From positions 1,251,443 to 1,315,442 of the forward strand of contig NW_027192191.1 in assembly GCF_041956535.1 (NCBI RefSeq): a stretch of DNA of 64,000 bases, given 5' to 3'. The position numbers and the translations under genes are program-made. The stretch's first letter is position 1. Each line of letters opens with the position of its first letter. The DNA is from Calcarisporiella thermophila CBS 279.70 (Eukaryota; Calcarisporiellomycota). Positions 23,075 to 44,615 of this stretch are shown here, in pieces. The notes beneath the pieces were generated by a model. The model worked only from the letters and a program-made list of their open reading frames with translations. It made no database searches and was not told the origin of the DNA.

Positions 23075-23445
23075 AAGTTTTGTTTTTAGCTTCCCTGAGG
23101 CATTTGTTAAATATATAAATTTTCATTGCAGCCATATTTTAGGAACAAGGTTTCTATTCAAAGAAAAAAAAAGCTGGATACAATTGTTGGATACATTGGA
23201 TGCGACAAAACAAGTTGGATCAGTTAAAGTGCCAAAAAAAAAAGTGAGAACGAATCCTACACGGTATTTTATAATACCAGACCAACATAAAGCCAGACCA
23301 TGTGTATGTTTTATATATAGAAAATTATCGAAAATATATTGGGGGATCATTTAAAGGTAGAAATAATTGGATAAAAATTGTCGGCATGAAATGGGATATG
23401 CCGTTCTCTATATGGTTCTCTAAAGAGTTCTATTTGCGGCTCTAC
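23075..23445. other. Convergent 3' spacer
   Basis: AT-rich spacer between the converging THO subunit and diflavin reductase genes, with A-rich runs at 23162 and 23235. No coding signal found. Confidence 0.6.
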
Positions 23446-25817
<2,372 letters not shown>

Positions 25818-25960
25818 TTAAAATCAAAGATTTAATGTGACGATGAAAATAAATAGGTCAGTTTGTGACTATTTCTTCGCCACCCAAATTTTTATTTCTC
25901 TCACACTCAAGCTAAAAACCCTCTATACTTTTTTTTTCACGAGCTTATTGGAAAACCGCA

Positions 25961-27250
25961 ATGTCGCCCGCTGCACCATCAGCTGCAGAGACCGTGTTGT
26001 TGGACAAGGATGGGAAACCTATAGTTGTTAAAAAGAAGCCGCTTTCATGGGTGAATCTGGGGATAGGTGCCTTCCTCAACCTATTTGAAATTACAACTTT
26101 GGGACAGCCATTTGAGGGTTAGATGGAATTTATAGGCCAAAAGGCCAAGATGGCTTTGACTAATGAAGCTCTAATGGTTTTCGTTGAGCAGTTCTGAAAA
26201 CTCACTTGGCCTCTCACCGTGGAGACTCGCTTGGTCAAGCTATCTCAAAGACTTATCAGCGGGGAGGCATTTTTGGCTTCTACCAAGGCCTTATTCCCGT
26301 AAAATATATGTTCTCACAATATAACCTTAACCTTAACTAATAGCCTTTTCGATTAGTGGGCATGGATAGAGGCAGCGACGAAAGGTGCTGTGCTTCTCTG
26401 GGCCGCTAGTGAGGTTGAATATTATAGCTTGGCCAACTTACAAGTAAGATGTCAGAATACCTGTGTATTTTCACCATATATCAAACCTCATTTGTTCTGC
26501 AATCCTAAAGATGAGCCCATTTGCTGCTGGTCTGATGGGCGGTATGGCGGGCGGTCTAGCGCAGGCCTACTCCACTATGGGATTTTGCACCTTTATGAAA
26601 ACAGTCGAAATAACGCGAGCGAAGGCTCCGGGAGATGCTAAGATTTCAACATGGAAAATCGCAGGCGATATTTTACGGCGTGAAGGGATCCGTGGAATAA
26701 ATAAGGGGGTGAATGCGGTTGCCCTTCGACAGAGCACAAACTGGGCCTCGCGTCTTGGTTTAGTATGTCCTAGTTTGGGAAGATTCATGAACTTGAATTT
26801 AATTTTCTTTTCTAGAGTCGACTGGCGGAGACAACTATCCGTAAAATTTGGGGAGTGAGCGAAAAAGACCCCCTTACGAACGCACAGCGCATTGCTGCCT
26901 CCGCGATTGGAGGAGGATTGAGCGTATGGAACCAGCCGATCGAGGTTATCCGGGTAGAAATGCAGTCGCAGGTAAAATCTCCTGGGCGCCCGGAGAAGTT
27001 AAACATAGTATCATGCGCAAAATATATCTGGCGCACTAGTGGATGGCGCGGATTCTATCGTGGCGCAACGCCGAGAATTGGGCTTGGGTAAGATGTCGAG
27101 TGTAAAGAGCCTCGTAGAAATTGTTTAACGATAATGGTGGCTTTTCAAATTCTTAGGATGTGGCAGACCATTTGCATGGTATATGGCGGGGATAGCCTAA
27201 AGGCAATGGCAGCAGATTACGAGAAGAAAAGAAAAGCCTCGATGCTGTAA
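25961..27250 (+). CDS. Mitochondrial citrate/oxoglutarate carrier Yhm2
   Basis: Inner-membrane carrier of the SLC25 family that exchanges citrate for 2-oxoglutarate and supports cytosolic NADPH; the yeast protein was first described as binding mitochondrial DNA. Six or seven short exons. The start is MSPAAPSAAETVLLDKDGKP, then NLGIGAFLNLFEITTLGQPF with the first PX-like carrier turn, LKTHLASHRGDSLGQAI, GGIFGFYQGLIP, WAWIEAATKGAVLLWAASEV (a Yhm2 hallmark), AGLMGGMAGGLAQAYSTMGF, ALRQSTNWASRLGL, NQPIEVIRVEMQSQ and GWRGFYRGATPRIGLG. The C-terminus is short and basic. The degenerate first PxDxxK turn (GQPFE) is typical of Yhm2 and not a defect. It shares a divergent promoter with Tah18. Confidence 0.93.
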
Positions 27251-27537
27251 ACGCGATAGATACCCCTCTTTTTCGTGAGCGATATATTATGTAGCAGTAA
27301 TGGGATGTTATATTATATGAATATTGTGGTGTACTGGTCATTTGATTTTGTTTTCATAAATGAGTAATATTTGTTTAGAGAAAAAGATATGAAAACTGAG
27401 CATGTTCTAATTGAAAGAAATACATTTAAATAACCTGGTAGTGTGTGTCAGCTCTAAATGCGTAGTGAACGGGAAAAAATTTTGAAAGTGCAAAATATTA
27501 TAGATATAAATACAAGTCTTGAGTGGACTGGGAATTG

Positions 27538-28431
27538 CTAATTATTCAGTTGAGTGGTTTGAGATGGATGCGTTGTGCAAGAAATAGGACCTGGCGTGGT
27601 TGATGTATCGGCTGTGGGAGAAGCAGGCTCGTTGTCTATATTCTCTTCCTCTATTCGTTCCAAAGGCTGGGGAATATCCAATATCTCCTCGTATTTGGGC
27701 GGAAGCTCTTCTCTCTCCAGATACTGCGGAAGTGGCTCCTGGTGTTGCTGCTGCCGTCTAAACAAATATACATAGTCCATTCCCCTTAATCTCTCTTCGC
27801 CCCTGCCTAGTCCTGCCACGCCAGAATTCTGAGTTGCTACTGAGACCTTGCCTCTCAGACAGTACTTCCATACCAAAAACAAGATAAGTATTGTGGTGAA
27901 GATAGCGGAGCAGACGGACGCAAGGATCCACCATAGTTGTGGGAATGGCTGCGGCTGATTGAGGTCATAGGACATTGGTGTATTAACCGTGGGAATTTCC
28001 GTGGGCCTAGAGGTTTTGGTAGCATTTGTCTCGCAGACCATTCGCTTACCGCACACCAAATTGCTGAATTAAAGCGGTGGAATGTTATCCATTTAATGAC
28101 GCATGTAACGGCGGACAAAATATACAAATTAAACATACCTTGAGCACTGATCATCGGTTAAGCATGCACTTCCCAATTTGCTGAATGCTACACAGCTACT
28201 GACGTAGCCTGCGGTAGTATTCACAGTGTGGCAGAATCCGTAGGTTTCGTCGCAAGTTTCGCACTCGTTGAATGCTTGCTTCGGAGGCTGCTCGCAATGT
28301 CCCTCATGACATACATAGCACACGTCATTTTGGCATAATGAATAGCAATCCAAAGAGCATTCTGAGCCGATCGATACAACCGATCTTGACAAAAGAAGGA
28401 CCACTAAAAGTACTGGCAATGGGTACTTCAT
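27538..28431 (-). CDS. Cys-rich single-pass membrane protein with PY motifs, function unknown
   Basis: I do not recognise the family. The product begins with a signal peptide (LPVLLVVLLLSRSVVS) followed by a short ectodomain with about 16 Cys, including CSLDCYSLCQNDVCYVCHEG and FNECETCDETYGFCHTVNT. One intron joins DDQCS to SNLVCGKRMVCETNATK. The ectodomain ends in a Thr/Pro-rich stalk with an N-glycosylation site. A single transmembrane helix follows (LWWILASVCSAIFTTILILF), then a basic stop-transfer and a cytoplasmic tail. The tail has an LPQY and a PPKYEE motif within 20 residues, which suit binding by WW domains of Rsp5-type ubiquitin ligases, and ends Thr/Ser/Pro-rich. Topology is therefore type I. 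A surface sensor or cargo adaptor is possible but this is inference. Confidence 0.8.
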
Positions 28432-28718
28432 TACGCTCAGTTCATTTTACTTTTTTTTTCAAACAACATTCGGTTTATTAAATTTTGGTGGGGTGCTTTA
28501 AATTTCGGTGTCACATTGATCGTCCAGTAATAGCCATTGAAGAATGGCACTTGGTCAGCATAATGATATGTTTATCGCTTGAAAATACTGCCGGCCCATG
28601 GTTTCCAATCCTCAGCCCCACTGAGGAGTTGTTTGTCATGATGGCGATAGAATCACCAAAACCCAAGAAGATTCTTATAGCAAGAAAGATAGAGGATGAG
28701 GCGAAATTTATTAAAGTA

Positions 28719-30840
<2,122 letters not shown>

Positions 30841-31608
30841 GGCTCAACAAATATAGCTCTTAGTCAAACAAACTAATAACCTCGAGCATATTGAATTTAC
30901 TGTTTGAATTTAATACTGCGCCAAATAGTCACATTTCAACCCAGAGGCAATAAATGAAAAAGGATACCAAGGACATTGATTTTGATTATTTCGACTTCAA
31001 GAGTATACTGAGAACTTAAGAGAAGATACTTCAATAGCATGGAGCAAAATATATTGGAAGCGCACAAAGTTGAAAATACTCTAGAATACATACATTATAC
31101 ATTGAGAAATATATACTTTAATAATCAAATCCTATATTGATCATCAAGTTAAAGTGGGTTACCCCCAGACGATCAGAATAACAAGACTATTGAAGGGGAT
31201 AAATGCTACTTCGCTATTGATTGTCACTCTAAGCTGAAGCTTAAACAGAGCCACATTCGTTAAATGTCTCGCTTGATTCACCAAAGGCACAAGTTCATCT
31301 TACAAGTGGAATAAACCCCTCTCCATAATCTCTAGGAAAATATTAGTTCTCTTATTAATAAGGCCCCAGATTCATAAGAGAAGAATAAGATAGCGAATAA
31401 AATCTCAAACCTAAGCTAAAGCTAATAGTGTAAGCCTAAGAAAAATATTATAAAAAATACGTTGGAGAATACGATAGGGTCCATGAGCCCCTCCAATAAT
31501 AATAGAATCCATAATATATATAAAAATTCAAAACTAAAAATCCAAGCCGGATAGAAAAAGTATTTTGAAAGTAGTAAAAGAAGAAGCAACCATTTTTTTT
31601 TTTTTCAT
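30841..31608. other. AT-rich intergenic region
   Basis: About 770 bases of strongly AT-rich sequence upstream of PRMT3 and downstream of MTHFR, both minus strand. It is full of stop codons in all frames. No repeat, RNA or gene signal found. Confidence 0.6.
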
Positions 31609-34065
<2,457 letters not shown>

Positions 34066-34383
34066 GCTCGGCTTGGTAGTTTAGGGGATGGGAGAGAAAG
34101 ATGAAGAACAGAGAAGAGAAAAAAACAAAGATAAAATATGACAAAAAAAAAGAGAAGCGAATAAAAATTGTTGTGATTTCCTCGATCTTGTTAGAGATAA
34201 GATTTTGATTCCCCCAACCTTCTTACTGCCAACTGATTTCAACACGTGTTTCCCGGCCTATTTTACGGCCGAGAACTTCTGATGACGCTCCTGGAAATCT
34301 GCTACAAGATATTAAAAGTAGTCACTCGTGAACGGTTCAATTTGTTCAGAGTTCCACCTGGTCAACCTACTTGCCTCGGGCAA
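34066..34383. other. Divergent promoter region
   Basis: About 320 bases between the divergent MTHFR and checkpoint kinase starts. A purine-rich stretch (34090-34150) is on the MTHFR side. The frame upstream of the kinase ATG is open from 34246 but has no conserved content. Confidence 0.5.
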
Positions 34384-37699
<3,316 letters not shown>

Positions 37700-37726
<27 letters not shown>

Positions 37727-37999
37727 TTTTGGGCTTGTCTGGAATTTTTTTAATCTATTGTTTCTCTCGATAGTTTCCATAGGATACACTTTTACATTAA
37801 CATCGGGCTGATAATCAATTGGTTTGTTTTTTTTATCGTCTTTCACATGAAGGAAATCTAATTTAAATGAGTTGATACCAAGAATAATTTGATTGAGAAC
37901 CTTATAAATACTGTAATACAATATCATTTTCGTAATAAGTATGAGTAACGTTGCGTTTGTAATATAGTCTGCCTGTTTTTTTATAATAGGCTGAGTCAT
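37700..37999 (-). CDS. Doubtful small minus-strand gene or relic
   Basis: I do not recognise this product. An open frame of about 100 residues starts MTQPIIKKQADYITNATLLI and contains a hydrophobic helix (ATLLILITKMILYYSIYKVL). A charged segment follows, with PIDYQPDVNVKVYPMETIER. Its composition is protein-like for such AT-rich DNA, and the frame stays open upstream to about 38075. It overlaps the last coding bases of the checkpoint kinase gene on the opposite strand. No splice partner or promoter is clear. It could be a small membrane protein, a gene relic, or chance. Confidence 0.2.
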
Positions 38000-38564
38000 T
38001 TTCCCATGAGCGTTGAGTGCGTATGGGATTATTTCTTTTGCAATAAATGATGTGAGCAAAGAGCAAAAGTTTGGAAATATCTAGCTCGATAATATATTGG
38101 TATTTTTCTGAGACTACGCATAAATGATTAAGACTTGAGTGTCGGATAAAAGCATGTGATTAATAATAATTATGCCGTGCAAAGGGAGTCAGACTATTGA
38201 ACCTACTTTCGAGTTTCGCATTGAAAGTGGTGAAGATATACTTTTTTGTAGGCCTTTATGCTGTGGCTGGCACATTAATCGAAGAAACTTAACATTGGGG
38301 CAAATTGGGCCAACTTCGTCTTGTGGTTTAGTTGAACCATGGGAACATGGAAAACTTTATTTTATGTGGGGGGAGGGAGGAGATTTCCACATTAACATAG
38401 AAATTGGGTAAAAGAAAAAAGGAGCTGGTTTATTTAGCGAACCGTTGCGGGAGGCAAATAAAGATGCTGAAGAAAAAAAAAATCATATAATTTCAGTTAT
38501 ATAACATATATTCAAGACAACGACACGAGATTAAAAAAAAGAACAAGATAGTAGCGATAGCGCT
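37727..38564. other. AT-rich convergent spacer
   Basis: About 840 bases between the converging kinase and citrate carrier genes. It includes the doubtful minus-strand frame and an unsupported 79-codon plus-strand frame at 38172-38411. The rest is poly-A/T-rich (38465-38545) with no gene signal. Confidence 0.5.
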
Positions 38565-39928
38565 CTAAAGTTTATTCAGCTCGTTTTTTGCTGGGGATAT
38601 TACTTGTAATACTTTCATAACTTCTTCATATACGGTGAAGATAATCCCTCCCGAAAACTAAATTAAGAAAGAATATGATATTAGAATCCCAACCAGAAGA
38701 TAGTCAAAATGTAATTACCATCAACCGCGTTAACCGCGGAGTCGCACCCTTCCAGAACGACAAAACCCCTTCATTTCTCAACGTTTTCAAAAAGCAATCC
38801 AAAGAGTTCTTATAAAGCTCCTTGGCTCGCAGCCCTTGCATTTTTGTCTTAACACAATCGAGTGGCATCGTTGTGTACACACAGATCACGCCGGCAGTTG
38901 CTCCTATTCCAAAGGTTGCCCAGGCAGGCGGAGTCTTGCCCGGTTCAAGATGTAGCCAAATTTGAACACGCTGTTTCAGCAATGAATATACAGTGAACCG
39001 CACAGCACTGTTGGCAGATTGGCGAAGCATCACAGGAAAGAGACCGCGATAGACACCACCAGGCCCTTCTTCCCGTACTATTGTTGTCACACCTACGGAA
39101 GGAAGGTGAAAGAATTAAATAGATTTGAAAGATGACGCGAACTATAATGAATAACAATTGTCTCCTTTTATATCTCTAGTTGAACACCTACCATGTACTA
39201 GCCCTTTATATTTAGGGTGTGGTTGGTTTTGGTCATGGATCAACTTAGTCCTATACAGAAGAGGGGCGTTAAAAATTCAGAGTGAATTGTCCACTTTTCA
39301 GCAAGTACTGTATTACTTTATGGTTTCCGTTGGAGTAACGACCAGAACACTCTCTGTGATACCAGCGCCAATACCAGCTATAATAATAAAAGGAAATATG
39401 GTCTAGATACACATTCTTAGCAGTATTATCGCACGACACGTACCAATTAATGATCTTGTGCCAGTCAACCGACCCTTCTCATCTCTGAGGGGATTCGCGA
39501 TTGCATCAAAGGTCAAAAACCGTACACCAGCTTTGGCTGCTGTTCCAATAACGAGAGCAGACAATCCCCGATATACGGCGGAGATGCCTTGAGTACGAAC
39601 AGTCGTCCTTAAGCAGTCGATAGGCCCTTTATATTTCTACAATGAAAATATAAAATTTAAGAGTTAGTATTGTAATGTCGCCTAATGTTTGTAAATCAAC
39701 GAAGAATTACTGCAGGTGCTCCTTTGTTAGCCTCTTGTAGCTGAAGCTGCGTTTTTACATATTCGGTTGGATAGGTGATGGTAGCTTCAACTGCTCCCGC
39801 TACACCACCGGCAATCAGCGAATGAAGAGGATTATCTTGCTATAGATACTTGCATTTAGTACTACAATAATTCCAACCACCATCCATTGTTTTTTTTCGC
39901 TAATTACTCTTTTCTTAGTGTTGGACAT
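38565..39928 (-). CDS. Mitochondrial citrate transport protein Ctp1 (SLC25A1-type)
   Basis: Inner-membrane carrier exporting citrate in exchange for malate. About six exons. A tiny first exon (MSNTKKR) joins [20 protein letters not shown]. The three carrier repeats show [20 protein letters not shown], then VTPTETIK with [20 protein letters not shown], then [40 protein letters not shown]-type matrix helices and [16 protein letters not shown] close each repeat. These follow the PxExxK pattern (PTE, PTE, PLD) of Ctp1. The C-terminus ends [10 protein letters not shown]. One intron (about 39097-39315) is longer than average. The first exon was chosen because its GTAATT donor and TACTAAAT branch give the only good frame, so the N-terminus is less certain. 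Confidence 0.9.
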
Positions 39929-40248
39929 AATGCTTACGCGCTACCAGTACTTGGGAATAAGAAATATATAAGGCTTATGTGGAATTGTGGGAGAAAAATA
40001 AACTTGAAAACTCTTTTTCAGGAGAAAAAAATTGCAGATATAATAAAAATGGCATTTCACTGAGACTGAATTTTGCTCCCGTTTTTGGATCAATGACAAT
40101 TGATAATTGATAATCTTTTCCAATTGTCAATTTTATATCTCCACTCGAGAAATGGCTTAATTCTCAGCAACTGGAGGAGGAAGAAGGCAAAAAGAATTAC
40201 AAAAGAAGACAAATATAATAAACATCGCATGTTAACCAGCCAGAATAC
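39929..40248. other. Intergenic spacer
   Basis: AT-rich spacer between Sly1 (its 3' side) and Ctp1 (its 5' side), both minus strand. It contains an imperfect inverted AATTGTCAATT-type stretch at about 40090-40135. No coding signal. Confidence 0.5.
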
Positions 40249-42556
40249 TTAATCTTTGCCCAGTTCACCAAGCTCTCGTAAAAATCCAACTGGATTCTCA
40301 AGCTCAGTTGCACCATAAACAATGCGCTTCTTTATGTTCTGACGCTGAGCGTATTCCTGCAAATTTTGGTATTCTATATAATTTCCTCCTCCGACCACAA
40401 ATACGATTGCCTCCTGATATGTGCCACGCCCTCGTGATTTGTTCGCTTCGGTTGAACGGCCAGCCTTTGGATCGAAGTAGAGATAATCTTCGGTTTCATT
40501 CACTGCTGCTGCTGACGCAGAGCTGGGCTCCATAAGCGCTTCCACTACACGCGTAATAGCAAGATCCTTGCGCGCCGGAAGGAAATTCTTCACACCGGAG
40601 AGCAAATTCTCAAAGCTGCCGCTTAGTCCACCCTCCTTCAACCTGTCTGTGAGTTTATTACTGATGCTGCTAAAACCACGGAAAAGATCACCCGTCTGGC
40701 CGAAGCTCGAGGACGGCTGTGTCGACTGCTGGGCAGTCATGGCCGTCATTTTAGAAAAGGCTCGCATTCTGCGAGAAAACAAAAGCGTTATCAAAATAAG
40801 AAATAAGAAAATAATAGCTTTAACATACCTTTTGATATAATTGAGAGGGGCCAAGTCACATCCAGCTTTCTTCAAAGCCTCTTCGTACTCTTCCATATCT
40901 TCCCGTGAGATCTCCCCAGCAGAAGATAAATAGAAAATGATGAAAAGACGCAATTTATCCTCTGGGCCTTTTTTAGCCGGATCAGTGATCGCTTCAAGAA
41001 TTGCTGCCTTGTTCTGTTTCACAATTGAATCTTCCATCTGATAAAACGTATGGAGTTGACGTTCATTGACTTCACGGAGCAAAGATGTCGCAATATTCAT
41101 GTGCATATCGAGTGTTGCCTTGCGAGCTGTTAATTCTGGAAGTGCAGTAATCGCAGATTTGAGGTGCTGCGCATTCGAGGAAAAGTCCATGTGTGACACG
41201 TCATCGAGAGAATTTGCTCCGCTAAGACGTGTGATATCCGCTGCATCATTCTTATATTTTGTTAGCTCGAGATCAATATCCTCAGCAACATCGGGGAAAG
41301 GTTTGGGAGCATTTTTGCTCCAAAAGTAGTCCTTGGGATCAACATCATAGCATTTTCGAACCATGCGACCATTCTCTTCATTCTAAAGAAAACAACATAG
41401 GTTAGCCTATGTTTGTAATGCAAAAGTATACGAATGGCCTACATGAACGGTGATTCGATTCAAGCGTAAATCCAACAAATCATGTGCTAGAGCCTGGTAT
41501 GTCCACGAATGACTCAACATGGGCAGAAGGTCAAGACTTCTGTCTAATATTATCAAAACTATAGAGAAACAAAAAACTGTCAGCCGATATTCGGTGTGGT
41601 TTTAATAAGAATTTTTGCTCCTTTTACCTGGCCGCTGGAATCCTGGCTGCGTATTTTTTGTGAAAAGGTCGTTTCTCCCATTCATTATGTGGTCCCGCAA
41701 CCGGCTCTCCAGCTTGCGTGCGATCATTTCCGCCGCATTTCCGCGAGGACATCGTATTACCGGAACAACACCCATTGTCACGAGCACCGAAAACATAGAG
41801 TTGGTTGCACGATCTATTATCGACTCAATGACCGACTCTGCGGCCTTCGGATCATTCAGTTTGTGGTAACATCCGGGCTGATTGAGTGAGAAAAGATTTG
41901 GCTCTGTGCACACAAAATTCAGGTATTGATCGTAAACTTGAGAGACTAAATGTGAGGTATTGGTAGAAACAGCGGTGGCAGCAAATTCTTCGAGTAGAGG
42001 ACGAGGAATGACAGATGAAAAGTTAATATAGAAACTTTCATATAGGCCACGAGACATGTCCTATATTTTTTCAATATATAAGCTAGGAATTCTTTTGAAA
42101 GGTCAGTTAGCGAACCAACCTCGCAAACTCTACGAATATTATCCTGTGTCGGCTCCATAAAGTAAATTGCGGGCACATCAGTGATAGGTTGCCGATCGCT
42201 TTTCATTTGCCTTCATAAGTAAAATGTAGAGTCAGCACTTTTTCCAACACTTCAAATTCCAAAATTCAAAAGCCACACTTACATGTGCACAGTTATCCCA
42301 TTTTCCCTTAAATCATTAACCCGAAGCACCGATGATATGACATCCTGTCCCAATTGGTCAAAAATGAGCACTTTCCAGATGGGATCGTCTTCATGTCCTT
42401 GGTCATCGGGTTTTCGGTTTAGATTAAGCATGGATGTGATGACGTCTAGAAAACCATCGTAAGATTCGCAGAAAGGATCGTGAAAAAGCATCAGCTTTAT
42501 ATACCTATCTGCTGGTCTCGAAGGGACCGTTCACGTCCTAATGTTACGGTCGCCAT
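40249..42556 (-). CDS. Sec1/Munc18-family protein Sly1 (SCFD1)
   Basis: SM protein that clasps ER-Golgi SNAREs (Sed5/syntaxin 5) and promotes COPII vesicle fusion. About seven exons. The start is [17 protein letters not shown]. Blocks typical of Sly1 are [20 protein letters not shown], then [53 protein letters not shown] with [33 protein letters not shown] and [11 protein letters not shown]. The C-terminus has [20 protein letters not shown], the SM-family closing motif. The order is complete and the size normal (about 650-680 residues). One internal intron sits between the helical region and the C-terminal third. Neighbours are Ctp1 and the bHLH gene on the same strand, with no functional link visible. 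Confidence 0.94.
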
Positions 42557-42913
42557 AATCTTAGCAATCTACTTGTTGAGGAAAAATAATTTGAAAAAGT
42601 AGATCTTTCGGTTTGAGAAGCCTGACATTTCTCGACGCGTTTAAATTGTGCGGCTTATGAAAAAAGTATAACTGAGAAATTTTAATACTGATGTGCGTGA
42701 TTAAGTAAACCAGGTTTTAGACGAAATTGTATTCAAACAAAAAAAGAGATGAGGTAAAAATATAAGATAACGAGGGCGTGAATATATTAAATAGAAAGAA
42801 TCAACATTGCAAATATGTTTAGACAAAAAGATATCATTTAGTTTTTTAACTTAATTTAGATGAACAAGAGGGGAAAATTAGGTAGTGGAGTGTAAAAGAA
42901 TGACCAGTGTTGC
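42557..42913. other. Intergenic AT-rich spacer
   Basis: Spacer between the Sly1 start and the bHLH stop, both minus strand. Very AT-rich, with no gene or repeat recognised. Confidence 0.6.
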
Positions 42914-43958
42914 TTAGCTCTCCATCATCCCGTTTGCTCCTTCACCATAAAATTTGGGGGGTGGCGGGGGTTGTCTTCTAGCAATTCCGCTTGTTGAGGA
43001 AACGTTGCCCCCTGGTGGTGATGTATTAAAAGATACTCTGCTGGTATCGGCAGCTGCAGCAGCGGCTGCTAACAATAAGAGAGGTCTTCCCTCTCCCCCT
43101 CCTACTCCTACATGCGTGCCTCCCGGAGGAATCATTTGTGCTTGCATTTCGGACGATGTGTTTGCCATCACAGGTGGTAGCATCATCTCAGCAGGTTCAC
43201 CATGAGAAACTCCACTTGAATTGTAAGCTTGCTGTAGTGTCTGCCACCGGGGTGAGGTTGGTGTGGACTGACTCAAGTTCATGCGTTCAAATAGTAATCG
43301 AGGAGAATTTGGCGCCGAGAAATGTCCATATCGCTCTACAATAGATGCGGCAAACGGTGGAGACAACAGTTTCTTTTCGCTAGAATTTCTGTTATTTCCA
43401 CTATCCTGCATGGCAACATCGACCATTGATGCGCATCCACCCTGCACCTCGATTTCTTTTCGAAGTGCTAGATTCTCACGTTGCAGTTCTCGAATATATT
43501 CGACAGCCATACGCAAAGTCGCACCTTTGCTCTGCTTGGGTTTGGACTCCGAATGGACACTAGTCGAAATCAGCTCACCTATCTCCATTATGAGACTGTT
43601 AATGTTGTCACGTCGTCGACGCTCTATGTGATTGTGATTTTCACGGCGACGTAATAACCGTTCCATGGTTGTTTTACTATCCACTTCATGTCTAAAGCAA
43701 GAATATGAATTGCATATATATTATATATCATTTAGGTATAAGTTGAGCCAAAATATACCTGTTGAGGATATTCATCCCATTAACTTTGTAAGTAACTTGT
43801 TTCTTCCCTTTCACTTTCGACCCAAATTCGTGCTCTTCCTCCTCCCCATTATCCCATCCGGGCGAAGATGCTCGTGAGGTTGCAGCAGACGAGTCATAAA
43901 TATGATGATCACGGGCATGCAGAGACGATCCGCCAGGTGGTGAGGATTCTAATGTCAT
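42914..43958 (-). CDS. bHLH transcription factor (USF/MITF/Cbf1-like type)
   Basis: DNA-binding regulator expected to recognise CANNTG E-boxes. Two visible exons. Exon 1 starts MTLESSPPGGSSLHARDHHI and includes an acidic Glu-rich run. Exon 2 starts near HEVDSKTTMERLLRRR and carries the basic region ENHNHIERRRRDNINSLIME. The His-Glu-Arg trio in that region is typical of CACGTG-binding proteins. The loop and helix 2 are ATLRMAVEYIRELQRENLAL followed by RKEIEVQ, which may continue as a short zipper. The C-terminal half is low-complexity, with Ser/Pro/Gly-rich sequence, an Ala8 run and a Pro5 run. A longer start in frame at about 44099 is possible but its sequence is hydrophobic and unlike a transcription factor. 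The exact orthologue is not clear. Confidence 0.88.
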
Positions 43959-44615
43959 AGTGTTGGTATCAATCTCTTTAATGATCTGAAAAAAGTACTG
44001 CAGGATCTCAAGGGAACGATTTTTCAAGAATTCAAGGTAGCAACTTTTTTTCTCCAGAGAAAGCTGTGAAAAAAAGGGAAAAAAATTGATTTTGCGCACG
44101 TGAACAGATTGGGACCGTGCAAGGGGGAAAATCTTCCAAACAATGAACGAAGCAATTTAAGATTTCAAAAATTCTAAAAATGTCACCCCATACTAAGCAT
44201 ATTTCAATGAATAGTAAAACAATGAAATAAAAGGTGATTAAAGCCAGGCTCAGTAAACGCAGTATTCTTGGTTTAGTAACAATACACTCAATATTGATAT
44301 CATTTGTGAAAAAATCCACTTTTCCAAATATTTGATATTGAAAGCGAAAGAAAATATTACTTCACGACTCATTAAACATATTGGTGGCAATTATATACAC
44401 GAACACAGTAATTTCAATTTTCCGCTGGATCTAAATTAACTGGTATAGTTGATACGACACTTAGATTAGTAAATAATATTCGAAAGAAAAAGCGAAGAAG
44501 AGGAGTTGTTGTGACTATTGCCTAATTGCAAATTCAAGTTATTACAAAGAAGAGTAACTCATTATGGATGGCGCTATACATAAAGAAGTGTAGGCGAAAT
44601 TTGGGACGAGGGGAT
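43959..44615. other. bHLH promoter region
   Basis: About 650 AT-rich bases between the bHLH start and the stop of the long histone chaperone gene. No domain-bearing frame. Part of it may be the bHLH 5' leader. Confidence 0.5.

Noticed and set aside
38172-38411. 79-codon plus-strand frame with several Cys and Trp
   Set aside because: No homology, signal peptide or splice partner is visible. It is isolated in a convergent spacer and fits chance.
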